A stretch of DNA of 64,000 bases, from positions 82,613,757 through 82,677,756 of the forward strand of contig NC_077238.1 of assembly GCF_947179165.1 (NCBI RefSeq), written 5' to 3'. Below are positions 25,011 to 37,289 of this stretch, in pieces (the first letter of the stretch is position 1; every line of letters starts with the position of its first letter). Made by a program: the position numbers and the translations under genes. The notes beneath the pieces are model-generated. The model searched no databases. It worked only from the letters and a program-made list of their open reading frames with translations, and was not told the origin of the DNA. The DNA comes from Solanum dulcamara (Eukaryota > Streptophyta > Magnoliopsida > Solanales > Solanaceae).

Positions 25011-26098
25011 GACTCGATATCGCTTTAGAAGGGTTTAGGAGCATTTCATTGGCGATGCATTAGGAATTTGTCAATTTTGCCAGTTTTTCATGTATGTTAG
25101 CCCTCAGATTTTTTAGGTGCCGGGGGTCCGGGTCGAATTTTATTGGACTCTTCTATATTAGAATTCGTAACGACCTAGGGATTGAATCAAGTGGCCCCGA
25201 CGGCGCTTTAGAAGGGTTTAGGAGCATTTTATTGGCGACGCAATAGGAATTAGGCAATTTTGCCAGTTTTTCGTGTGTGTTAGCCCACGGATTTTTTAGG
25301 TGCCGGGGGTCTGACTCGAATTTTCTTGTACTCTTCTATACTATCATCCGTAATGACCTAGGGAATGACTCCAGTTGCCCCGACGGCACTTTAGAAGGGA
25401 TTAGAAGCATTTTATTGGCGACGCAATAGGAAATAGGCAATTTTGCCAGTTTTTCGTGTGTGTTAGCCAACGGATTTTTTAGGTGCCGGGGGTCCGACTC
25501 GAATTTTCTTGGAATCTTCCATATTAGAATTCGTAACAACCTAGGTAATGACCTAAGTAGCCCGGACGGCGCTTTAGAAGGGTTTAGGAGTATTTTATTC
25601 GCGACGCATTAAGAATTAGGCAATTTTGCCAGTTTTTCGTGTGTGTTAGCCCACAGATTTTTTAGGTGCCGATGGTCCGGGTCGAATTTTCTTGGAATCT
25701 TCCATATTAGCATCCGTAACGACCTAGGGATTGACTCCAATTGCCCCAACGGTACTTTAGAAGGTTTAAGAAGTATTTTATTGGCGACGCAATAGGAATT
25801 ATGCAATTTTGCCAGTTTTTCGTGTGTGTTAGCCCACGGATTTTTTAGGTGCCGGGGGTCTGGGTCGAATTTTCTTGGACGCTTCCATAGTAACATCCGT
25901 AACGACCTAGGGAATGACTCTAGTAGCCCCGACGATGCTTTAGAAGGGTTTAGGAGTATTTTATTGGCGACGCATTAGGAATTAGGCAATTTTGCTAGTT
26001 TTTAGCCCACAGATTTTTTAGGTGCCGAGGGTCCGAGTCGAATTTTCTTGGACTCTTCCATATTAGCATCCGTAACGACCTAGGGAATGACTCCAGTA
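25011..26098 (+). repeat. HOR-D copy 1, 6-mer of 1088 bp
   Basis: GACTCGATAT lies at 25,011 and 26,099, 1088 bp apart; 6 x 183 = 1098 minus the 10-bp deletion in the GTTTTTAGCCCAC monomer (about 26,002). The content parallels 22,274-23,361 of the preceding 15-mer. Instead of continuing into that unit's next monomer, the sequence jumps back to GACTCGATAT, the expected product of unequal exchange between copies six monomers out of register. Confidence 0.9.
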
Positions 26099-27186
26099 GA
26101 CTCGATATCGCTTTAGAAGGGTTTAGGAGCATTTCATTGGCGATGCATTAGGAATTTGTCAATTTTGCCAGTTTTTCATGTATGTTAGCCCTCAGATTTT
26201 TTAGGTGCCGGGGGTCCGGGTCGAATTTTATTGGACTCTTCTATATTAGAATTCGTAACGACCTAGGGATTGAATCAAGTGGCCCCGACGGCGCTTTAGA
26301 AGGGTTTAGGAGCATTTTATTGGCGACGCAATAGGAATTAGGCAATTTTGCCAGTTTTTCGTGTGTGTTAGCCCACGGATTTTTTAGGTGCCGGGGGTCT
26401 GACTCGAATTTTCTTGTACTCTTCTATACTATCATCCGTAATGACCTAGGGAATGACTCCAGTTGCCCCGACGGCACTTTAGAAGGGATTAGAAGCATTT
26501 TATTGGCGACGCAATAGGAAATAGGCAATTTTGCCAGTTTTTCGTGTGTGTTAGCCAACGGATTTTTTAGGTGCCGGGGGTCCGACTCGAATTTTCTTGG
26601 AATCTTCCATATTAGAATTCGTAACAACCTAGGTAATGACCTAAGTAGCCCGGACGGCGCTTTAGAAGGGTTTAGGAGTATTTTATTCGCGACGCATTAA
26701 GAATTTGGCAATTTTGCCAGTTTTTCGTGTGTGTTAGCCCACAGATTTTTTAGGTGCCGATGGTCCGGGTCGAATTTTCTTGGAATCTTCCATATTAGCA
26801 TCCGTAACGACCTAGGGATTGACTCCAATTGCCCCAACGGTACTTTAGAAGGTTTAAGAAGTATTTTATTGGCGACGCAATAGGAATTATGCAATTTTGC
26901 CAGTTTTTCGTGTGTGTTAGCCCACGGATTTTTTAGGTGCCGGGGGTCTGGGTCGAATTTTCTTGGACGCTTCCATAGTAACATCCGTAACGACCTAGGG
27001 AATGACTCTAGTAGCCCCGACGATGCTTTAGAAGGGTTTAGGAGTATTTTATTGGCGACGCATTAGGAATTAGGCAATTTTGCTAGTTTTTAGCCCACAG
27101 ATTTTTTAGGTGCCGAGGGTCCGAGTCGAATTTTCTTGGACTCTTCCATATTAGCATCCGTAACGACCTAGGGAATGACTCCAGTT
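26099..27186 (+). repeat. HOR-D copy 2, 6-mer of 1088 bp
   Basis: Almost identical to copy 1. The only difference I noticed is GAATTTGGC for GAATTAGGC near 26,702. It ends at CCAGTTACCCCGACGG, where the order of the older 15-mer resumes. The near-identity marks this as one of the youngest duplications in the window. Confidence 0.9.
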
Positions 27187-28696
27187 ACCCCGACGGCACT
27201 TTAGAAGGGTTTAGAAGCATTTTATTGGCGACGCAATAGGAATTAGGCAATTTTGCCAGTTTTTCGTGTCCGTTAGCCAACGGATTTTTTAGGTGCCGGG
27301 GGTACGACACGAATTTTCTTGGACTCTTCCATACTAGCATCCGTAACGACCTAGGGAATGACTCCAATAGCCCGGACGGCGCTTTAGAAGGGTTTAGGAG
27401 CATTTTATTGGCGACGCAATAGGAATTAGGCAATTTTGCCAGTTTTTCGTGTGTGTTAGCCCACGGATTTTTTAGGTGCCGGGGGTCCGACTCGAATTTT
27501 CTTGGACTCTTCTATACTATCATCCGTAATGACCTAGGGAATGACTCCAGTTGCCCCGACGGCACTTTAGAAGGGATTAGAAGCATTTTATTGGCGACGC
27601 AATAGGAAATAGGCAATTTTGCCAGTTTTTCGTGTGTGTTAGCCAACGGATTTTTTAGGTGCCGGGGGTCCGACTCGAATTTTGTTGCACTCTTCCATAT
27701 TAGAATTCGTAACAACCTAGGTAATGACCTCAGTAGCCCGGACGGCGCTTTAGAAGGGTTTAGGAGTATTTTATTCGCGACGCATTAAGAATTAGGCAAT
27801 TTTGCCAGTTTTTCGTGTGTGTTAGCCCACAGATTTTTTAGGTGCCGATGGTCCGGGTCGAATTTTCTTGGACTCTTCCATATTAGCATCCTTAACGACC
27901 TAGGGATTGACTCCAATTGCCCCAACGGTACTTTAGAAGGTTTAAGAAGCATTTTATTGGCGACGCAATAGGAATTAGGCAATTTTGCCAGTTTTTCGTG
28001 TGTGTTAGCCAACGGATTTTTTAGGTGCCGGGGGTCCGACTCGAATTTTCTTGCACTCTTCCATATTAGAATTCGTAACAACCTAGGTAATGACCTCAGT
28101 AGCCCGGACGGCGCTTTAGAAGGGTTTAGGAGTATTTTATTCGCGACGCATTAAGAATTAGGCAATTTTGCCAGTTTTTCGTGTGTGTTAGCCCACGGAT
28201 TTTTTAGGTGCCGGGGGTCCGACTCGAATTTTCTTGGACTCTTCCATACTAGCATCTGTAACGACCTAGGGAATGACTCCAGTAGCCCGGACGGCGCTTT
28301 AGAAGGGTTTAGAAGCATTTTATTGGCGACGCATTAAGAATTAGGCAATTTTGCCAGTTTTTCGTGTGTGTTAGCCCACAGAATTTTTAGGTGCCGAGGG
28401 TCCGAGTCGAATTTTCTTGGACTCTTCCATATTAGCATCCGTAACGACCTAGGGAATGACTCCAGTTGCCCCGACGGCACTTTAGAAGGGTTTAGAAGCA
28501 TTTTATTGGCGACGCAATAGGAATTAGGCAATTTTGCCAGTTTTTCGTGTCCGTTAGCCAACGGATTTTTTAGGTGCCGGGGGTACGACACGAATTTTCT
28601 TGGACTCTTCCATACTAGCATCCGTAACGACCTAGGGAATGACTCCAGTAGCCCGGACGGCGCTTTAGAAGGGTTTAGGAGCATTTTATTGGCGAC
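27187..28696 (+). repeat. Rearranged HOR-C/D monomers with dimer and 7-mer duplications
   Basis: TTATTCGCGA occurs at 27,771 and 28,137, exactly 366 bp (two monomers) apart, with matching flanks, so a dimer was duplicated. The rare variant GTCCGTTAGCC occurs at 27,268 and 28,549, exactly 1281 bp (seven monomers) apart; about 27,110-27,415 and 28,391-28,696 match. The monomers are the same types as in 22.3-24.1 kb. Confidence 0.82.
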
Positions 28697-31600
28697 GCAT
28701 TAAGAATTAGGCAATTTTGCCAGTTTTTCGTGTGTGTTAGCCCACAGAATTTTTAGGTGCCGATGGTCCGGGTCGAATTTTGTTGGACTCTTCCATATTA
28801 GCATCCGTAACGACCTAGGGAATGACTCTAGTTTCCCCGACGGCGCTTTATAAGGGTTTAGAAGCAGTTTATTAGCGACGCATTAGGAATTAGGCAATTT
28901 TGCCAGTTTTTCGTGTGTGTTAGCGCACGGATTTTTTAGGTGCCGGGGGTCCGGGTCAAATTTTCTTGGACTCTTCCATATTAGCATCCGTAACGACCTA
29001 GGGAATGACTCCAGTTGCCCCGACGATGCTTTAGAAGGGTTTTGGAGCATTTTATTGGTGACGCAATAGCAATTAGGCAATTTTGCCAGTTTTTCATGTA
29101 TGTTAGCCCTCAAATTTTTTAGGTGCCGGGGTCCGGGTCGAATTTTCTTGGACTCTTCCATAGTAGCATCTGTAACGACCTAGAAAATGACTCCAGTAGC
29201 CCCGACGGTGCTTTAGAAGGGTTTAGGAGCATTTTATTGGCGACACAATAGGAATTAGGCAATTTTGCCAGTTTTTCGTATGTGTTAGCCCACAGATTTT
29301 TTAGGTGCCGAGGGTCCAGGTCGAATTTTCTTGGAATCTTCCATATTAGCATCCGTAACGACCTAGGGAATGACTCCAGTAGCCCCGACGACGCTTTAGA
29401 AGGGTTTAGGAGCATTTTATTGGCAACGCAATAGGAATTAGGCAATTTTGCCTGTTTTTTGTGTGTGTTATCCCACAGATTTTTTAGGTGCCGGGGGTCT
29501 GAGTCGAATTTTCTTGGACTATTCCATACTAGCATCCGAAATGACCTAGGGAATGACTCCAGTAGCCCGGACGGCGCTTTAGAAGGGTTTAGGAGCATTT
29601 TATTGGCGACGCAATAGAGATTACGCAATTTTGCTAGTTTTTCGTGTGTGTTATCCCATGGCCTTTTTAGGTGCCGAGGGTCCGGGTCAAATTTTCTTGG
29701 ACTCTTCCATAGTAGCATCCGTAACGACCTAGTGAATGACTCCAGTAGACTCTATATCGCTTTAGAAGGGTTTAGAAGCATTTCATTGGCGACGCATTAG
29801 GAATTTGTCAATTTTGCCAGTTTTTCATGTATATTAGCCCTCAGATTTTTTAGGTGCCGGGGGTACGGGTCGAATTTTATTGGACTCTTCCATATTAGAA
29901 TTTGTAACGACTTAGGGAATGAATCAAGTAGCCCCGACGGCGCTTTAGAAGGTTTTAGGAGCATTTTATTGGCGACGCAATAGGAATTAGGCAATTTTGC
30001 CAGTTTTTCGTGTGTGTTAGCCCACGGATTTTTTTGGTGTAGGGGGTCCGACTCGAATTTTCTTGGACTCTTACATACTAGCATCCGTAATGACCTAGGG
30101 AATAACTCCAGTTGCCCCGACGGCACTTAGAATGGTTTAGAAGCATTTTATTGGTGACGCAATAGGAATTAGGCAATTTTGCCTGTTTTTCGTGTGTGTT
30201 AGCCAACGGATTTTTTAGGTGCCGGGGGTCCAACTCGAATTTTCTTGGACTCTTCCATACTAGCATCCGTAATGACCTAGGTAATGACTCCAGTAGCCTC
30301 GACTATGCCTTAGAAAGGTTTAGGAGCATTTTATTGGCAACGCAATAGGAATTAGGCAATTTTGCCAGTTTTTCGTGTGTGTTAGCCCACAGATTTTTTA
30401 GGTGCCGATGGTCCGGGTCGAATTTTCTTGGACTCTTCCATATTAGCATCCGTAACGACCTAGGGAATGACTCCAGTTGCCCCGACGGTACTTTAGAAGG
30501 TTTTAGAAGCATTTTATTGGCGATGCAATAGGAATTAAGCAATTTTACCAGTTTTTCGTGTGTGTTAGCCCATGTAATTTTTAGGTGGCAGGGGTCCGGG
30601 TCAAATTTTCTTGGACTCTTCCATAATAGCATACGTAACGACCTAGGAAATGACTCCAGTAGCCCCGATGATGCTTTAGAAGGGTTTAGGAGCATTTCAT
30701 TGGCGATGCATTAGGAATTAGGCAATTTTTTCAGTTTTTCGTGTATGTTAGCTCACAGATTTTTTAGGTTCCGAAGGATCCGACTCAAATTTTCTTAGAT
30801 TCTTCCATCGTAGCATCCGTAACGACCTAGGGAATGACTCCAGTAGCTCCGACGGTGCTTTAGAAGGGTTTAGAAGCATTTTATTGGCGACGCATTAAGA
30901 ATTAGGCAATTTTGCCAGTTTTTCGTGCATGTTAGCCCGCAGATTGTTTAGGTGCCGAGGGTCCGGGTCGAATCTTCTTGGAATCTTCCATATTAGCATC
31001 CGTAACGACATAGGGAATGGCTCTAGTAGCCCCGACGGCACTTTAGAAGGCTTTAGGAGCATTTTATTGGCGACGCATTAGGAATTAGGCAATTTTGCCA
31101 GTTTTTCGTGTGTGTTAGCCCACAGATTTTTTAGGTGCCGGGGGTCCGGGTCGAATTTTCTTGGAATCTTCCATATTAGCATCCGTAACGATCTAGGGAA
31201 TGACTCCAGTTGCCCCGACGATGCTTTAGAAGGGTTTAGGAGCATTTTATTGGTTACGCAATAGCAATTAGGCAATTTTGCCAGTTTTTCGTGTGTGTTA
31301 CCCCACGGAATTTTTAGGTGCCAGGGGTCCGAGTCGATTTTTCTTGGACTCTTCCATAGTAGCATCCATAACGACCTAGGAAATGATTCCAGTAGCCCCG
31401 ACAGTGTTTTAGAAGGGTTTAGGAGCATTTTATTGGGGACGCATTAGGAATTAGGCAATTTTGCCAGTTTTTCGTGTATGTTAGCACACAGATTTTTTAG
31501 ATGCCGAGGGTCCGGGTCGAATTTTTTTGGACTATTCCATATTAGCATCCGGAACGACCTAGGAAATGACTCCAGTAGCCCCGACGATGCTTTAGAAGGG

Positions 31601-33030
31601 TTTAGGAGCATTTTATTGGCAACGCAATAGGAATTAGGCAATTTTGCCAGTTTTTCGTGTGTGTTATCCCACAGATTTTTTAGGTGCCGGGGGTCTGAGT
31701 CGAATTTTCTTAGACTATTCCATACAAGCATCTGAAATGACCTAGGGAATGACTCCAGTAGCCCGGACGGCGCTTTAGAAGGGTTTAGGAGCATTTTATT
31801 GGCGATGAAATAGGGATTACGCAATTTTGCTAGTTTTTCGTGTGTGTTATCCCATGGCCTTTTTAGGTGCCGAGGGTCCGGGTCAAATTTTCTTGGACTC
31901 TTCCATAGTAGCATCCGTAACGACCTAGGGAATGGCTCCAGTAGACTCGATATCTCTTTAGAAGGGTTTAGGAGCATTTCATTGGCGACGCATTAGGAAT
32001 TTGTCAATTTTGCCAGTTTTTCATGTATGTTAGCCCTCAGATTTTTTAGGTGGCGGGGGCCGGGTCGAATTTTATTGGACTCTTCCATATTAGAATTCGT
32101 AACGACCTAGGGAATGAATCAAATAGCCCCGACGGCGCTTTAGAAGGGTTTAGGAGCATTTTATTGGCGACGCAATAGGAATTAGGCAATTTTGCCAGTT
32201 TTTCGTGTGTGTTAGCCCACAGATTTTTTAGGTGCAGGGGGTCCGACTCTAATTTTCTTGGACTCTTACATACTAGCATCCGTAATGACCTAGGGAATGA
32301 CTCCAGTTGCCCCGACGGCACTTTAGAAGGGTTTACGAGTATTTTATTGGTAACGCAATAGGAATTAGGCAATTTTGCCAGTTGTTCGTGTGTGTTAGCC
32401 AACGGATTTTTTAGATGCCGGGGGTCCGACTCGAATTTTCTTGGACTCTTCCATACTAGCATCCGTAACGACCTAGGGAATGACTCCAGTAGCCCGGACG
32501 ACGCTTTAGAAGGGTTTAGGAGCATTTTATTGGCGACGCATTAAGAATTAGGCAATTTTGCCAATTTTTCGTGTGTGTTAGCCCACAGAATTTTTAGGTG
32601 CGGATGGTCCGGGTCGAATTTTGTTGGACTCTTCCATATTAGCATCCGTAACGACCTAGGGAATGACTTCAGTTGCCCCGACGGTACTTTAGAAGGTTTT
32701 AGAAGCATTTTATTGGCGACTCAAAAGGAATTAGACAATTTTGCCAGTTTTTCGTGTGTGTTAGCCCATAGAATTTTTAGGTGCCAGGGGTCCGGGTCAA
32801 ATTTTCTTGGACTCTTCCATAGTAGCATACGTAATGACCTAGGAAATGACTCCAGTAGCCCTGACGGTGCTTTAGAAGGGTTTAGGAGCATTTTATTGGC
32901 GACGCAATAGGAATTAAGCAATTTTGTCAGTTTTTCATGTATGTTAGCCCTCAAATTTTTTAGGTGCCGGGGTCCGGGTCGAATTTTATTGGACTCTTCC
33001 ATATTAGAATTCGTAACGACCTAGGGAATG

Positions 33031-33039
33031 AAAAAAAAA
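33031..33039 (+). repeat. A9 run replacing a conserved 9-base stretch
   Basis: Sister monomers read GAATGAATCAAGTAGCCCCG here; this copy reads GAATG, nine A, then CCCCG, with no change in length. Five positions differ, all changed to A. It is either a real local event or a base-calling or consensus error. Confidence 0.85.
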
Positions 33040-35850
33040 CCCCGACGGCGCTTTAGAAGGGTTTAGAAGCATTTTATTGGCGACGCAATAGGAATTAGGC
33101 AATTTTGCCAGTTTTTCGTGTGTGTTAGCCCACGGATTTTTTAGGTGCAGGGGGTCCGACTCGAATTTTCTTGGACTCTTACATACTAGCATCCGTAATG
33201 ACCTAGGGAATGACTCCAGTTGCCCCGACGACACTTTAGAAGGGTTTAGGAGCAATTTATTGGTGACGCAATAGGAATTAGGCAATTTTGCCAGTTGTTC
33301 GTGTGTGTTAGCCAACGGATTTTTTAGGTGCCGGGGGTCCAACTCGAATTTTCTTGGACTCTTCCATACTAGCATCCGTAACGACCTACAGAATGACTCC
33401 AGTAGCCTCGACGACGCCTTAGAAGGGTTTAGGAGCATTTTATTGGCAACGCAATAGGAATTAGGCAATTTTGCCAGTTTTTCGTGTGTGTTAGCCCATG
33501 TAATTGTTAGGTGCCAGGGGTCCGGGTCAAATTTTCTTGGACTCTTCCATAATAGCATACGTAACGACCTAGGAAATGACACTAGTAGCCCCGACGGTGC
33601 TTTAGAAGGGTTTAGGAGCATTTCATTGGCGACGCATTAAGAATTAGGCAATTTTGCCAGTTTTTCGTGTATGTTAGCCCACAGATTGTTTAGGTGCCGA
33701 GGGTCCTGGTCGAATTTTCTTGGAATCTTCCATATTAGCATCCGTAATGACCTAGGGAATGACTCTAGTAGCCCCGACGGCGCTTTAGAAGGCTTTAGGA
33801 GCATTTTATTGGGGACGCATTAGGAATTAGGCAATTTTGCCAGTTTTTCGTGTGTGTTAGCCCACAGATTTTTTAGGTGCCGGGGGTCCGGGTCGAATTT
33901 TCTTGGACTCTTCCATAATAGCATCCGTAACGACCTAGGAAATGACTCCAGTAGCCCCGACAGTGCTTTAGAAGGGTTTAGGAGCATTTTATTGGGGACG
34001 CATTAGAAATTAGGCAATTTTGCCAGTTTTTCGTGTAAGTTAGCCCACAGAGTTTTTTAGATGCCGAGGGTCCGGGTCGAATTTTTTTGGAATATTCCAT
34101 ATTAGCATCCGTAATGACCTAGGGAATGACTCCAGTAGCCCCGACGACGCTTTAGAAGGGTTTAGGAGCATTTTATTGGCAACGCAATAGGAATTAGGCA
34201 ATTTTGCCTGTTTTTCGTGTGTGTTATCCCACAGATTTTTTAGGTGTCGGGGGTCTGAGTCGATATTTCTTGGACTATTCCATACTAGCATCCGAAATGA
34301 CCTAGGGAATGACTCCAGTTGCCCCGACGGCGCTTTAGAAGGCTTTAGGAGCATTTTATTGGCGACGCATTAGGAATTAGGCAATTTTGCCAGTTTTTCG
34401 TGTGTGTTAGCCCACAGATTTTTTAGGTGCCGGGGGTCTGAGTCGAATTTTCTTGGACTCTTCCGTATTAGCATCCGTAACGACCTAGGGAATGACTCCA
34501 GTTGCCCCGACGATGCTTTAGAAGGCTTTAGGAGCATTTTATTTGTGACGCAATTGCAATTAGGCAATTTTGCCAGTTTTTCGTGTGTGTTACCCCACGG
34601 AATTTTTAGGTGCCAGGCGTCCGAGTCGAATTTTCTTGGACTCTTCCATAGTAGCATCCGTAACGACCTAGGAAATGACTCCAGTAGCCCCGACAGTGCT
34701 TTAGAAGGGTTTAGGAGCATTTTATTGGTGACGCATTAGGAATTAGGCAATTTTGCCAGTTTTTCGTGTATGTTAGCACACAGATTTTTTAGATGCCGAG
34801 GGTCCGGGTCGAATATTTTTGGACTATTCCATATTAGCATCGGTAACGACCTAGGGAATGACTACAGTAGCCCCGACGACGCTTTAGAAGGGTTTAGGAG
34901 CATTTTATTGGCAACGCAATAGGAATTAGGCAATTTTGCCAGTTTTTCGTGTGTGTTAGCCCACGGATTTTTTAGGTGCCGGGGGTCTGAGTCGAATTTT
35001 CTTGGACTATTTCATACTAGCATCCGAAATGACCTAGGGAATGACTCCAGTAGCCCGGACGGCGCTTTAGAAGGGTTTAGGAGCATTTTATTGGCAACGC
35101 AATAGGGATTACGCAATTTTGCTAGTTTTTCGTGTGTGTTATCCCATTGCCTTTTTAGGTGCCGAGGGTCCGGGTCAAATTTTCTTGGACTCTTCCATTT
35201 TAGCATGTGTAACGACCTAGGGAATGACTCTAGTAGACTCGATATTGCTTTAGAAGGGTTTAGGAGCATTTCATTGGCGACGCATTAGGAATTTGTCAAT
35301 TTTGTCAGTTTTTCATGTATGTTAGCCCTCAGATTTTTTAGGTGACGGGGGTCCGGGTCGAATTTTATTGGACTCTTCCATATTAGAATTCGTAACCACC
35401 TAGGTAATGACCTCAGTAGCCCGGACGGCACTTTAGAAAGGTTTAGGAGCATTTTATTGGCGACGCATTAAGAATTAGGCAATTTTGCCAGTTTTTCGTG
35501 TGTGTTAGCCCACAGATTTTTTAGGTGCCAATGGTCCGGGTCGAATTTTCTTGGACTCTTCCATATTAGCATCCGTAACGACCTAGGGAATGACTTTAGT
35601 TGCCCGGACGGTACTTTAGAAGGTTTTAGAAGCATTTTATTGGCGACGCAATAGGAATTAGACAATTTTGCCAGTTTTTCGTGTGTGTTAGCCCACGGAT
35701 TTTTTAGGTGCCGGAGGTCCGGGTCGAATTTTCTAGGACGCTTCAATAGTAGCATCCGTAACGACCTAGGAAATGACTTCAGTAGCCCCGACGATGCTTT
35801 AGAAGGGTTTAGGAGTATTTTATTGGCGACGCATTTAGAATTAGGCAATT

Positions 35851-35860
35851 TTGCCCATAG
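35851..35860 (+). repeat. Monomer with 21-bp deletion between GCC repeats
   Basis: TTTTGCCCATAG joins the first GCC of the monomer directly to the GCC of TTAGCCC, removing 21 bp that include the second T-tract and CGTGTGTGTT. The 3-bp GCC direct repeat at the ends suggests slippage or end joining. It explains the 21-bp shortfall in the 14-monomer interval around it. Confidence 0.85.
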
Positions 35861-37106
35861 ATTTTTTAGGTGCCGAGGGTCCGGGTCGAATTTTCTTAGA
35901 CTCTTCCATATTAGCATCCGTAACGACCTAGGGAATGACTCCAGTTTCCCCGACGACGCTTTAGAAGGGTTTAGAAGCATTTTATTGGCGACGCATTTAG
36001 AATTAGGCAATTTTGCCAGTTTTTCGTGTGTGTTAGCCCTCGGATTTTTTAGGTGTCGGGGGTCCGAGTCGAGTTTTCTTGGACTCGTCCATACTAGCAT
36101 CTGTAGAGACCTAGGGAATGACTCCAATAGCCCCGACGACGCTTTAGAAGGGTTTAGGAGTATTTTATTGGCGACACAATAGGAATTAGGCAATTTTGCC
36201 AGTTTTTCGTGTGTGTTAGCCCACAGATTTTTTAGGTGCCGGGGGTCCAAGTCGAATTTTCTTGGACTCTTCAATATTAACATCCGTAACGACCTAGGGA
36301 ATGACTCCAGTAGCCCCGTCGGTGATTTAGAAGGGTTTAGGAGCATTTTATTGGCGACGCATAAGGAAGTAGGCAATTTTGCCAGTTTTTCGTATGTGTT
36401 AGCACACAGATTTTTTAGGTGTCGGGGGTCCAGGTTGAATTTTCTTGGACTCTTTTATAGTAGCATACGTAAAGACCTAGGAAATGACTCCAGTTTCCCC
36501 GACGACGCTTTAGAAGGGTTTATGAGCATTTTATTGGCGATGCAATAGGAATTAGGCAATTTTGCCAGTTTTTCATGTGTGTTAGCCCATAGAATTTTTA
36601 GGTGCCATGGGTCCGGGTCAAATTTTCTTGGACTCTTCCATAGTAGCATACGTAATGACCTAGGAAATGACTCCAGTAGCCCCGACGGTGCTTTAGAAGG
36701 GTTTAGGAGCATTTCATTGGCGACGCATTAGGAATTAGGCAATTTTCCCAGTTTTTCGTGTATGTTAGCCCACAGATTTTTTAGGTGCCGGGGGTTCGAC
36801 TCAAATTTTCTTATATTCTTCCATACTAGCATCCGTAACGACCTAGGGAATGACTCTAGTAGCCCTGACGGTGCTTTAGAAGGGTTTTGAAGCATTTTAT
36901 TGGCGACGCATTAAGAATTAGGCAATTTTGCCAGTTTTTCGTGTATGTTAGTCCACAGATTGTTTAGGTGCCGAGGGTCCGGGTCGACTTTTTTTGGACT
37001 ATTCCATATTAGCATCCGTAACGACCTAGGGAATGACTCCAGTAGCCCCGACGGAGCTTTAGAAGGCTTTAGGAGCATTTTATTGGCGACGCATTCAGAA
37101 TTAGGC

Positions 37107-37289
37107 AATTTTGCCAGTTTTTCGTGTGTGTTAGCCCACGGATTTTTTAGGTGCCGGGGGTCCGGGTCATATTTTCTTGGACTCTTCCATATTAGCATCC
37201 GTAACGACCTAGGGAATGACTCCAGTTGCCCCGACGATGCTTTAGAAGGGTTTAGGAGCATTTTATTGGTGACGCAATAGAAATTAGGC
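37107..37289 (+). repeat. Reference monomer (near-consensus 183-bp unit)
   Basis: This copy differs from my consensus at about eight positions and serves to describe the unit. Counting from AATTTTGCCA as position 1: T-tracts at 3-6, 12-16 and 37-42; a G-rich element CCGGGGGTCCGGG at 48-60; CCTAGG at 102-107; a C/G-rich stretch with three CpGs at 126-133; GGGTTTAGG at 142-150; CATTTTATTGG at about 153-163; and GGC at 181-183. The last GGC plus the first nine bases of the next monomer make the dyad GGCAATTTTGCC. The first third is T-rich and the rest is GC-richer, an asymmetry often found in repeats that phase nucleosomes; that last point is inference. Confidence 0.9.
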
